From: a virus | DNA length: 21,253 nt | Virus record (IMG/VR): IMGVR_UViG_3300032293_000145 | Coordinates: 1 to 21,253 of that record | Direction: 5' to 3' (one strand) | Shown here: positions 15,488 to 21,064 of the stretch, one piece after another | Position numbering within the stretch: the first letter of the stretch is position 1 | Layout: every line of letters begins with the position of its first letter | Translations under genes and position numbers: made by a program | Notes under the pieces: model-generated | What the model was told of the DNA's origin: nothing | Seen by the model: the letters and a program-made list of their open reading frames with translations, nothing else | Database searches by the model: none

Positions 15488-15973
15488 TTAGAGTACTAAC
15501 GCTGTTGGACCCAGCACGACCGAAACATCGTCAATATAAAAAGAGGACCCAGCGTAAACAAAAATTTGCAATGTACCATTTCCTGTACATGTAATATTTT
15601 CAATTTTATAGTTTGTCCAAGGTGCTGCACTAGACTGTGATGCTGTTATCAAGTTTCCAGCAGTAGTGCCAGCATTTAAAGTAATGTTAAAACTTTGTGT
15701 ATTAAAAGTTCTAATCCAAATAGACAAAGAGTATACCTGACCGATGGTCAAGAGGCTGCTCTTAAAGTAATAAGGATTAGGGTCTCCATCGCCTGGTTCT
15801 GCAACCAAAGAAGCAGGGGCACTTCTAAAAGTTACTGTATCTCTAGTAATTATCCCAGTGTCACTATACCAATCAGTGGTGTTTACTGAAAAAGAAGGAT
15901 TAGTCACAAGGTTTGTTGCAGCAGCGACAGCAGTCTTAATACTACCAATCAATCCTGCAATAACACCAGTCAT
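15488..15973 (-). CDS. Carbohydrate-binding-module-like virion protein
   Basis: This 161-residue protein has an N-terminal hydrophobic/small-residue helix (MTGVIAGLIGSIKTAVAAATN), common at the start of phage appendage proteins. It is followed by a beta-sandwich that begins NLVTNPSFSVNTTDWYSDTG and ends GSSFYIDDVSVVLG. These two motifs are typical of CBM4/9-like carbohydrate-binding folds. It probably binds host surface glycans or displays on a fibre. The start ATG 15973 overlaps the stop of the fibre gene before it (TAATG), so the two are translated together. The N-terminal helix is not a convincing signal peptide in a virion context, though secretion cannot be excluded. Confidence 0.75.
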   Translation of the reverse strand: MTGVIAGLIGSIKTAVAAATNLVTNPSFSVNTTDWYSDTGIITRDTVTFRSAPASLVAEPGDGDPNPYYFKSSLLTIGQVYSLSIWIRTFNTQSFNITLNAGTTAGNLITASQSSAAPWTNYKIENITCTGNGTLQIFVYAGSSFYIDDVSVVLGPTALVL

Positions 15974-17271
15974 TAGGTCAACCCATTACCAGAAATCAGC
16001 CATGTAGTTGCAGTTGTCTTTACAGCAGTAGCAATACCATGAGCAGCAAGAGTTCTTGAACCTGTAGTGCCTGAACCAGCCAAATACATGGTATCGGTTG
16101 TTATAGCAATAGTCATTGTTGCACCTGCCCCTGCAATAAAAGTCAGAGTTGTTCCTACAGGAAACGCTACCGAACCGTTTGCTGGAATAGTAACAGTTCT
16201 AGTTGCTGAAGCATAAATGTGCTCACCAGCATCTCCTGCAACAATTGTGTAAGAACCTGTTGTTGTAGAGTTTTGTGGTAGACCCATATAGCCTATGCCT
16301 CTGGCAGCAGTAGTAGTTGTAGCATCCGCTATAGTTCCATTAAGAGTAAGTGTTCCGTTTAGATTTATGTTGGAAGTTGAAACGCTAGGATTACCACCTA
16401 TGTTTATGTTAGTTGTTCCACCAGTTCCTGCACCTGTTCCAATGTTTAATGTTTTTATAGTTCCGCCACCTTGAGCACCAGTAGCAAAATTATATGTTGA
16501 AGCACCAGTAGATGCAGTAAACATATTTACCGTTTGGGCAGAATATGTAGTGTTTCCAATATTTAAAGTTGTTGCTGAATTAACAAGGTTTGCTGTTGTT
16601 GCTGCGTTGCCAAGACTTAGAGACAATGCGTTTGTGTTAAATACTGACGCAGTTCCATTAGAGGATGTAACTATGGAAGGAGATGCACCATTTAAATTAA
16701 GTGCGGTTGCATTTGTCAATGTTACAGTTGGGTTTAGAATTGTTGCGGTACCACCATTAGCACCGATAGCAATAGTGGTAGATGCACCTCCACCAACAAC
16801 CAAAGCAGTTGCCGAACCAGAAACAATGTCTGCGTTATTAATCTTGTATGTTTTTCCAGTTGCAATGCTTAGGTTTTCGGAAGATGTCCAGTTATCGCCA
16901 GTGTCTGCCCACTGAAATGTTTTTGCAGTAGTTCCGTTTAGAGTAATGCCGCCGCCATCAGCCTGAGTGTCTAAAGTGTTATCGTTTCCAAGAACGATGT
17001 TCTTATCATCAATTGTTAATGTTGTTGAGTTTACAGTTGTTGTTGTGCCATTAACCGTTAGGGTTCCAGTAATTGTTACGTTACCTGCTAAAGTTGGATT
17101 TCCAGTATAAAGAGTATACAAGGCACCGTAGATACCTGTAGTTGTACTTAGTGTTCCTCCAGTAGTACCGTAATACAACTGCTTAAGAGCAGTTTGAATA
17201 TTTGCGGTATCTGCTAAATCTGGAATATATGTTGCTAGGGTAGTTGAACCTGAACCAATTTGAGTAGCCAT
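15973..17271 (-). CDS. Low-complexity tail-fibre protein
   Basis: This 432-residue protein is rich in Thr, Gly, Asn and Ala. The N-terminus (TTLATYIPDLADTANIQTALKQLYYGTTGG) is helical, followed by the widely shared phage-fibre segment GNVTITGTLTVNGTTTTVNSTTLTIDDKNIVLGN (about 62-95). Then come hexapeptide-like beta-helix units such as TALNLNGASPSIVTSSNG and NIGNTTYSAQTVNMFTAST. The C-terminal 100 residues (GYMGLPQNSTTTGSYTIVAGDAGEHIYASATRTVTIPANG...) are a small beta domain often found at fibre ends. ATG 17271 lies 7 nt after TATAAT with no Shine-Dalgarno. The promoter's TATAAT box includes the stop codon of the preceding glycosyltransferase gene. It is coupled by TAATG to the CBM gene. Confidence 0.8.
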   Translation of the reverse strand: MATQIGSGSTTLATYIPDLADTANIQTALKQLYYGTTGGTLSTTTGIYGALYTLYTGNPTLAGNVTITGTLTVNGTTTTVNSTTLTIDDKNIVLGNDNTLDTQADGGGITLNGTTAKTFQWADTGDNWTSSENLSIATGKTYKINNADIVSGSATALVVGGGASTTIAIGANGGTATILNPTVTLTNATALNLNGASPSIVTSSNGTASVFNTNALSLSLGNAATTANLVNSATTLNIGNTTYSAQTVNMFTASTGASTYNFATGAQGGGTIKTLNIGTGAGTGGTTNINIGGNPSVSTSNINLNGTLTLNGTIADATTTTAARGIGYMGLPQNSTTTGSYTIVAGDAGEHIYASATRTVTIPANGSVAFPVGTTLTFIAGAGATMTIAITTDTMYLAGSGTTGSRTLAAHGIATAVKTTATTWLISGNGLT

Positions 17272-17278
17272 AAACTAT

Positions 17279-17287
17279 ATTATACCA
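17279..17287 (-). promoter_or_regulatory. Leaderless-type promoter of the 15973-17271 fibre gene
   Basis: TGGTATAAT ends 7 nt before ATG 17271. The bases TAA inside it are also the stop codon of the glycosyltransferase gene. Confidence 0.7.
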
Positions 17288-18320
17288 CGTCTGTCTCTTT
17301 AAATAAGTCAAAATTAGAACTAGCAATTCCATTGACATTAAGAGACATCTTATCTTTTCTATTCTTAAACTTTAGATTGTGATTGCAAACATAAAGCATA
17401 TTCTTTGGTAGATAGCCCCAGGCTTGTTCAATATAGTTGTGGTCTGTTGTTCTTTGAGTAATTTCCATTACCTTTTTGCAATACTTTTTGGCATTTCTCC
17501 AATCCTTTTTATTGAAGTAATGAACTGCCAAGCAGTATAGTGGTTCACGAGCATACCAAGCCTTAAGTGCAGACTTCAGGTGTTTCTTCTGTTTTTTGTG
17601 TTGTATGTTTGCAAGAACAATATATGCTGCAGAAATATCTGTTGGAAGTATGTCTTTATCTTTCATAGATACAAACTTTTTAAACTCTTTTATGGACTGC
17701 TCTATATCTTTTGCAAGCAAAGCCTTTGCATAATATAGTTGATACCTATGGCTATCTGGATTTTCATCTAAAGTATCTTTAATTAGACTGTTATACTCAA
17801 GCCTACTTTTTTCTAAATCTGGATAGTGCAAAATATGTAGTTCTGGGCATTCCTCTAAAACATGCTTTTCATTTCTGTCTGCAACAATGTATTCGTGAAC
17901 GATGTATTTCCAACGGTATCCATGGCGAGCATGAATCTTAGCCTGAGAAGTAATGTTACCTGGAATTGTCTGGTCTTTATTATTCCAGTTCTGAGTATAC
18001 TTGTAAAGAATTTGAGTTCCAGTTGTTTTTTCTAATAGTTCTCGCCAACCCTCTTCCAATACCTCGTCAACATCTAAAGAAATACACATGTCGATATCGG
18101 CTGGTAGTGAAGCAAGAGCAGCATTACGAGCATCATCAAAACGCCAAGGTTTAATAGATATATTGATTACATTAATGCCAAGTTTCTTAGCAAGTTTAAC
18201 AGTCTTATCTGTAGAGCCAGTGTCAGCAATTAGTAGGTAGTCTGCATCTTTGGCAGATTCATACCAACGCTCTATAAACTTTTCTTCATTTAGGGCAATT
18301 GTGTATACCGCAATTTTCAT
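17280..18320 (-). CDS. Family-2 glycosyltransferase with TPR-like C-terminus (copy 2)
   Basis: This 346-residue protein transfers a sugar from a nucleotide-sugar donor. The GT-A fold is clear: MKIAVYTIALNEEKFIERW (1-19), ADTGSTD (32-38), PWRFDDARNAAL (58-69) and the metal-binding DxD motif in SLDVDE (Asp83/Asp85). From about residue 180 the protein is made of helical repeats resembling TPRs (YQLYYAKALLAKDIEQSIKEFKKF, AYIVLANIQHKKQ, LAVHYFNKKDWRNAKKYCKK). It begins at an ATGA overlap with the upstream paralogue, with AAAGGA as ribosome site and a possible extra promoter inside the end of that gene. By my count about three quarters of the first 90 residues match the paralogue, while the C-terminal half differs much more. 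Acceptor candidates are virion fibre proteins or a host glycan; neither is shown. Confidence 0.85.
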   Translation of the reverse strand: MKIAVYTIALNEEKFIERWYESAKDADYLLIADTGSTDKTVKLAKKLGINVINISIKPWRFDDARNAALASLPADIDMCISLDVDEVLEEGWRELLEKTTGTQILYKYTQNWNNKDQTIPGNITSQAKIHARHGYRWKYIVHEYIVADRNEKHVLEECPELHILHYPDLEKSRLEYNSLIKDTLDENPDSHRYQLYYAKALLAKDIEQSIKEFKKFVSMKDKDILPTDISAAYIVLANIQHKKQKKHLKSALKAWYAREPLYCLAVHYFNKKDWRNAKKYCKKVMEITQRTTDHNYIEQAWGYLPKNMLYVCNHNLKFKNRKDKMSLNVNGIASSNFDLFKETDVV

Positions 18321-19270
18321 TCGTCAATCCTTTGTTCATTATCATTATACCATTCTTCAATCTTGGCTTTTAGTTCTTCTACAGCACCCTTCCAAACTTT
18401 AGGGTTGTTGAAGATATCTGGCTTAGGTTGGGTATGTCTGATTGCCATTTCTATATACATCTTAGCCAACCCCCAGACTTCCTTTTCTACATAAAATTCT
18501 GCTAAGTAGTAGTATGGCTCTCGTCTTTCTCTAGAATGCTTTAGACATTCGGCAAGATATTTGTAGCGTTTCTCTGGAACAATGTCAGCCAAAACTTTAT
18601 AGACATGAGACTTATCTGTATCGCTAAATCCTGGAACCTTCATCATTTCTAGATACCAAGTTTCAGCCTCTTCGTATCTTTCAAGGGACACTAGAGCGTC
18701 CGTGTAATATTTATAGTATCGTGTAATGTCTCTGGTCTCATCCAATGCTGCTTTAATTAAGTCTAAATATTGACTGCGAGGTTTTTCGGTATCTGGCAAA
18801 TGATAAACTTCAAGACCATAAGCAAACTCAATGTCTGGCTCTGTCCTGTCTTGAACAATTCCTTCGTGCATAATAAACTTCCAGACATATCCGTGTCGTG
18901 AATGAATCTTATTATTGACCATGCTGTGTTGCTTGTGATAGTTGTCGAAGACGTAGGTAATCTGGTTTCCAGTTGTCTTTTCTAGAATTTCCCTCCACCC
19001 TTCGGAAATTGTCTCATCCATGTCAAGAGATACGCAGAGGTCTATGTCATCTGGTAGCAGCGATAGGGCTGTGTTCCTGGCTACGTCAAATCTCCATGGT
19101 TTGATTGAGATATTATAAACAGTTATACCAAGCGACTTGGCAATTTCAACGGTACGGTCAGTGGAACCAGTATCAGCAATAAGGATATAGTCAGCGTCCT
19201 TTACTGAGTTGTACCAGCGTTCGACAAACTTTTCTTCATTAAGTGCAATTGTATAAACTGCGATTTTCAT
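18317..19270 (-). CDS. Family-2 glycosyltransferase with TPR-like C-terminus (copy 1)
   Basis: This is a 317-residue paralogue of the next gene, with the same landmarks: MKIAVYTIALNEEKFVERW, ADTGSTD (32-38), PWRFDVARNTAL and the DxD in SLDMDE (Asp83/Asp85). The helical-repeat half (YYKYYTDALVSLERYEEAETWYLEMM, YYYLAEFYVEKEVWGLAKMYIEMA) is shorter. I chose ATG 19270 rather than the in-frame GTG 19276 because AAAGGG ends 5 nt before ATG and the paralogue begins with exactly MKIAVYTIALNEEKF. A TGCTATAAT promoter sits at 19301-19293, just after the stop of the collagen-like gene. It acts in the host cytoplasm as a soluble enzyme; no membrane segment is visible. Confidence 0.85.
   Translation of the reverse strand: MKIAVYTIALNEEKFVERWYNSVKDADYILIADTGSTDRTVEIAKSLGITVYNISIKPWRFDVARNTALSLLPDDIDLCVSLDMDETISEGWREILEKTTGNQITYVFDNYHKQHSMVNNKIHSRHGYVWKFIMHEGIVQDRTEPDIEFAYGLEVYHLPDTEKPRSQYLDLIKAALDETRDITRYYKYYTDALVSLERYEEAETWYLEMMKVPGFSDTDKSHVYKVLADIVPEKRYKYLAECLKHSRERREPYYYLAEFYVEKEVWGLAKMYIEMAIRHTQPKPDIFNNPKVWKGAVEELKAKIEEWYNDNEQRIDE
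18344..18352 (-). promoter_or_regulatory. Possible internal promoter for glycosyltransferase copy 2
   Basis: TGGTATAAT lies inside the last codons of glycosyltransferase copy 1. It would give a leader of about 17 nt with AAAGGA before ATG 18320. The coding constraint means it could be chance. Confidence 0.45.
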
Positions 19271-19292
19271 TCTCACCCTTTGTTAGATATCT

Positions 19293-19301
19293 ATTATAGC
19301 A
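19293..19301 (-). promoter_or_regulatory. Promoter of the glycosyltransferase pair
   Basis: TGCTATAAT immediately downstream of the collagen-like gene, with a short leader of about 16 nt containing AAAGGG 5 nt before ATG 19270. Confidence 0.7.
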
Positions 19302-19850
19302 TTAAGGAATTAGATAGGTTCCAGATATATAGAAGTAGTCTGCAGTATGAAGTGTAAGTGGGGTGTTATGGTCAAATGCAACATCTTTGGCACTTGAGCC
19401 TGGATGCCACAACGTCATTGTTGTTGTTCCATCTTCTGCATCTGCTGCAATTGCGTGATGATTTCCAGTAGATGCATCATGGAATCCTCCATCTCTAAAA
19501 ACATAATCATCGACTGGGGCAAATGGTAGAGTCAAGGAGTATTGACCAGTTCCAAAATTTGTAACATTCGTACAAACAACCTTTATTTTAAAATGAACAA
19601 GTTTTCCGATTTGAATATATGTTCCAGTTGCTGGAGTTCCTGTATAGGCTAATCCAGTTCCGCTCCAAACTGGGTTGAATGATTGTGATGTAGGACTTAA
19701 GGCTGGTCCAGCAGGTCCAGTAGCCCCAGTTGGTCCAGTTGGTCCAGTCGCTCCTGTACTTCCAGCACTTCCAGAGGGACAGACAATGCCATCAATCTTC
19801 ACAACTGCAGGGGTAATAGTTTTAGGAACAATCTTAACAATATTAGCCAT
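19302..19850 (-). CDS. Collagen-like fibre protein with C-terminal head
   Basis: This 182-residue protein has a short helical start (MANIVKIVPKTITPAVVKIDGIV). Seven or so Gly-X-Y triplets follow at about residues 28-50 (GSTGATGPTGPTGATGPAGP), then a beta-rich C-terminal domain (about 58-182: FNPVWSGTGLAYTGTPATGTYIQIGKLVHFKIKVVCTNVT...). The collagen segment would trimerise the protein and the C-terminal domain would act as a receptor-binding head. The start overlaps the previous gene's stop (TAATG) with GGGGGAG upstream. The next genes are the two glycosyltransferases, so this protein is a plausible glycosylation substrate, but only by neighbourhood. Confidence 0.8.
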   Translation of the reverse strand: MANIVKIVPKTITPAVVKIDGIVCPSGSAGSTGATGPTGPTGATGPAGPALSPTSQSFNPVWSGTGLAYTGTPATGTYIQIGKLVHFKIKVVCTNVTNFGTGQYSLTLPFAPVDDYVFRDGGFHDASTGNHHAIAADAEDGTTTMTLWHPGSSAKDVAFDHNTPLTLHTADYFYISGTYLIP

Positions 19851-20146
19851 TAGATAACTCCCCCATCTACTTTTTCTAGAATAAGAGTATTTGTGTTAAC
19901 GTCATATGCTAGACCTCCACCAACTGTAAGGTTTCCCAAAGCACCTGCTGGTCCTTGGATACCCTGGATTCCTTGGATACCCTGGATTCCTTGAGGTCCT
20001 TGGCTGCCTGTGTCTCCTTTGGCTCCAGGCATAGGAAGAAGTTTAATTGTAGGAGTTTGACCTTGATTAATAATCTTAATAATTACGTCATTAGTGTTAT
20101 CTGGAACGACTTGTCCTAGGATTGCTGGCGAGTAGTAAGTAGGCAT
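19850..20146 (-). CDS. Short collagen-like fibre protein
   Basis: This 98-residue protein has an N-terminal region of about 40 residues (YYSPAILGQVVPDNTNDVIIKIINQGQTPTIKLLP). Gly-X-Y triplets follow at about 43-70 (GAKGDTGSQGPQ then four GIQ units and GPAG), and then a short tail (LTVGGGLAYDVNTNTLILEKVDGG) typical of fibre bases. The protein lacks a large head domain, so it may be a shaft or adaptor for the collagen-like protein encoded next. Translation is coupled on both sides through TAATG overlaps. The GIQ units are encoded by an exact 18-bp tandem repeat. Confidence 0.78.
   Translation of the reverse strand: MPTYYSPAILGQVVPDNTNDVIIKIINQGQTPTIKLLPMPGAKGDTGSQGPQGIQGIQGIQGIQGPAGALGNLTVGGGLAYDVNTNTLILEKVDGGVI
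19957..19992. repeat. Exact 18-bp tandem repeat coding for GIQ collagen triplets
   Basis: Two perfect copies (19957-19974 and 19975-19992) of a unit starting GGATACCCTGG. Each encodes two Gly-Ile-Gln triplets. Slippage would lengthen or shorten the collagen stem by six residues in frame. Confidence 0.85.
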
Positions 20147-20526
20147 TATGCGTTAATGCTCACATCAGCAAGAACGGTAATTTTACCGATTACTGGTGTC
20201 CAGATTTCGGAGTTGATAGTCACTTGCAAATCAAATGATAGTTCTGTAACTACAGATGATTGACCAGTACCCCATGTCTTTGTTAAACTTGCAGGGGCAG
20301 TAATATCAACATATCCAGTGCCAGCAGTAACTGTCAATGCATCAAAGCCACCATTCTTCAGGTCATAGGCACTTGATAAAAATGTCCAACCTGTGATATC
20401 ATAAAGTGTCTCTCCATCGGTTTCATAAAACTCGATACGGATTCGGGCGGTATCACCACGAACAACTTTCCATTGAACAAACGCAGGGTCTGCTCCAAAG
20501 TTATCGGGGATTGCACAATTAGTCAT
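20146..20526 (-). CDS. Ig-like/BppU-type baseplate or fibre-anchor protein
   Basis: This 126-residue protein contains VVRGDTARIRIEFYETDGETLYDITGWTFLSSAYDLKNGG and ends LQVTINSEIWTPVIGKITVLADVSINA. The pattern resembles the N-terminal Ig-like domain of baseplate upper proteins (BppU_N) and similar domains that anchor fibres. I chose ATG 20526 over GTG 20541. A TATAAT box (20538-20533) lies between the two and ends 6 nt before ATG, so the GTG is upstream of the expected transcript start. No Shine-Dalgarno is visible. It begins a three-gene coupled unit with the two collagen-like genes, consistent with an anchor plus shaft plus head. The family match is moderate. Confidence 0.7.
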   Translation of the reverse strand: MTNCAIPDNFGADPAFVQWKVVRGDTARIRIEFYETDGETLYDITGWTFLSSAYDLKNGGFDALTVTAGTGYVDITAPASLTKTWGTGQSSVVTELSFDLQVTINSEIWTPVIGKITVLADVSINA

Positions 20527-20532
20527 AAGATT

Positions 20533-20541
20533 ATTATACAC
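20533..20541 (-). promoter_or_regulatory. Leaderless-type promoter of the Ig-like/collagen unit
   Basis: GTGTATAAT ends 6 nt before ATG 20526. There is no Shine-Dalgarno. The upstream hairpin at 20551-20600 separates it from whatever is transcribed before it. Confidence 0.65.
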
Positions 20542-20604
20542 TATAAATAAAGAACCAGTGCCTGAAGTGGGTATGAGAGAGAGTATCAGACACTGGCTCT
20601 ATAT
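20540..20604 (-). ncRNA. Candidate short structured RNA (or terminator hairpin with its own promoter)
   Basis: On the minus strand AGAGCCAGTGTCTGA (20600-20586) pairs with TCAGGCACTGGTTCT (20565-20551). This makes 15 uninterrupted pairs, two of them G-U, around a 20-nt loop that includes CUCUCUCUC. On the plus strand the same two positions would be A-C and C-A mismatches, so the structure belongs to a minus-strand RNA. TTCTTTATTT follows as a weak T-tract. A TGATATAAT box (20618-20610) points at it, giving a product of about 60-65 nt. It may simply be a terminator for the membrane-protein gene at 20753-21046. Confidence 0.45.
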
Positions 20605-20609
20605 GATAA

Positions 20610-20618
20610 ATTATATCA
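20610..20618 (-). promoter_or_regulatory. Promoter-like box in front of the 20551-20600 hairpin
   Basis: TGATATAAT matches the window consensus, and no open reading frame lies between it and the hairpin. It is embedded in a small dyad (ATGATA and TATCAT, 20603-20619). Confidence 0.5.
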
Positions 20619-20643
20619 TTTTGTAGGGATTTCTGTTTTCTAT

Positions 20644-20672
20644 TTGACAAATCACAAAAAGTGTGATACCCT
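20644..20672 (+). promoter_or_regulatory. Plus-strand promoter with an operator-like dyad in its spacer
   Basis: TTGACA (20644-20649), a 17-bp spacer and TACCCT (20667-20672). The dyad ATCACA-5-TGTGAT (20651-20667) fills the spacer, where a repressor would block polymerase. It would read into the 3' end of the minus-strand gene at 20753, that is antisense. The -10 is weak. Confidence 0.4.
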
Positions 20673-20692
20673 CTTATCTATAGAGATAAGGG
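20671..20692. other. Perfect 7-bp hairpin next to the operator-like dyad
   Basis: CTTATCT (20673-20679), loop ATAG, AGATAAG (20684-20690), extended by a T-G and a C-G pair. It may act as a 3' structure for the gene at 20753 or as a second protein-binding dyad. No good T-tract follows on the minus strand. Confidence 0.5.
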
Positions 20693-20693
20693 C

Positions 20694-20753
20694 TATATAT
20701 TATATATTTATATATTAGTATATATTATAGTTTATATATATTATATTAATAAT
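20694..20753. other. Sixty-base tract almost wholly A+T
   Basis: 58 of 60 bases are A or T, with repeated TATAT runs. It lies between the membrane-protein gene and the two dyads. It could be a DNA-unwinding or origin-like element, a protein-binding curved region or a cluster of weak -10 boxes. No gene is present in it. Confidence 0.6.
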
Positions 20754-21046
20754 CAAAGTTCGGTGTTTTCTGATTTCTTATTTTTGTTAGTCTTGACACC
20801 TTCGTTTATAAGAACGTTATAAAGGTTGTCAATTTTTTCTTCTAGTTTGTGAGACTTTTCTTCTAGTCTGTTAACCTGGTCTTTCATCGATGACCCTCCG
20901 TTAGGCTTGAGTTCTGATAAATTGTTTTTAAGTTCGGTTGATAGGACTTTCATTTCTGCGGTAATGAACCATCTGATTCCGCCAACAGTAATAGCGATGA
21001 TAGATAATGCGGTTAGTATTAAACCAGCCCAATCGGATATAGACAT
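20753..21046 (-). CDS. Small membrane protein with coiled coil (holin-like or actinophage accessory)
   Basis: This 97-residue protein has one transmembrane helix at about residues 8-28 (LILTALSIIAITVGGIRWFI). A hydrophilic helical region follows with ELKPNGGSSMKDQVNRLEEKSHKLEEKIDNLYNVL (about 45-79), which has coiled-coil heptads, and then a Lys-rich tail. The GGSSxKDQVxRLE motif is one I associate with small membrane proteins of actinobacterial phages, and the shape also fits XhlA/holin-type lysis proteins. I chose ATG 21046: the in-frame GTG 21064 lies inside the promoter (GTGTATAAT, 21064-21056), upstream of the expected transcript start. No endolysin lies beside it; the nearest wall hydrolase is about 5.3 kb away. 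Confidence 0.7.
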   Translation of the reverse strand: MSISDWAGLILTALSIIAITVGGIRWFITAEMKVLSTELKNNLSELKPNGGSSMKDQVNRLEEKSHKLEEKIDNLYNVLINEGVKTNKNKKSENTEL

Positions 21047-21055
21047 AATAAAATA

Positions 21056-21064
21056 ATTATACAC
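21056..21064 (-). promoter_or_regulatory. Promoter of the small membrane-protein gene
   Basis: GTGTATAAT with a 9-bp gap to ATG 21046, giving a transcript with at most about 3 nt before the start codon. No Shine-Dalgarno. Confidence 0.6.

Noticed and set aside
19957-19992. CRISPR-like repeat
   Set aside because: Two directly abutting copies without spacers that encode collagen triplets in frame.
20651-20667. CRP-type binding site
   Set aside because: The half-sites are in the reverse order and spacing (TCACA then TGTGA, 5 apart) from the CRP consensus TGTGA-6-TCACA, so only a generic dyad is claimed.
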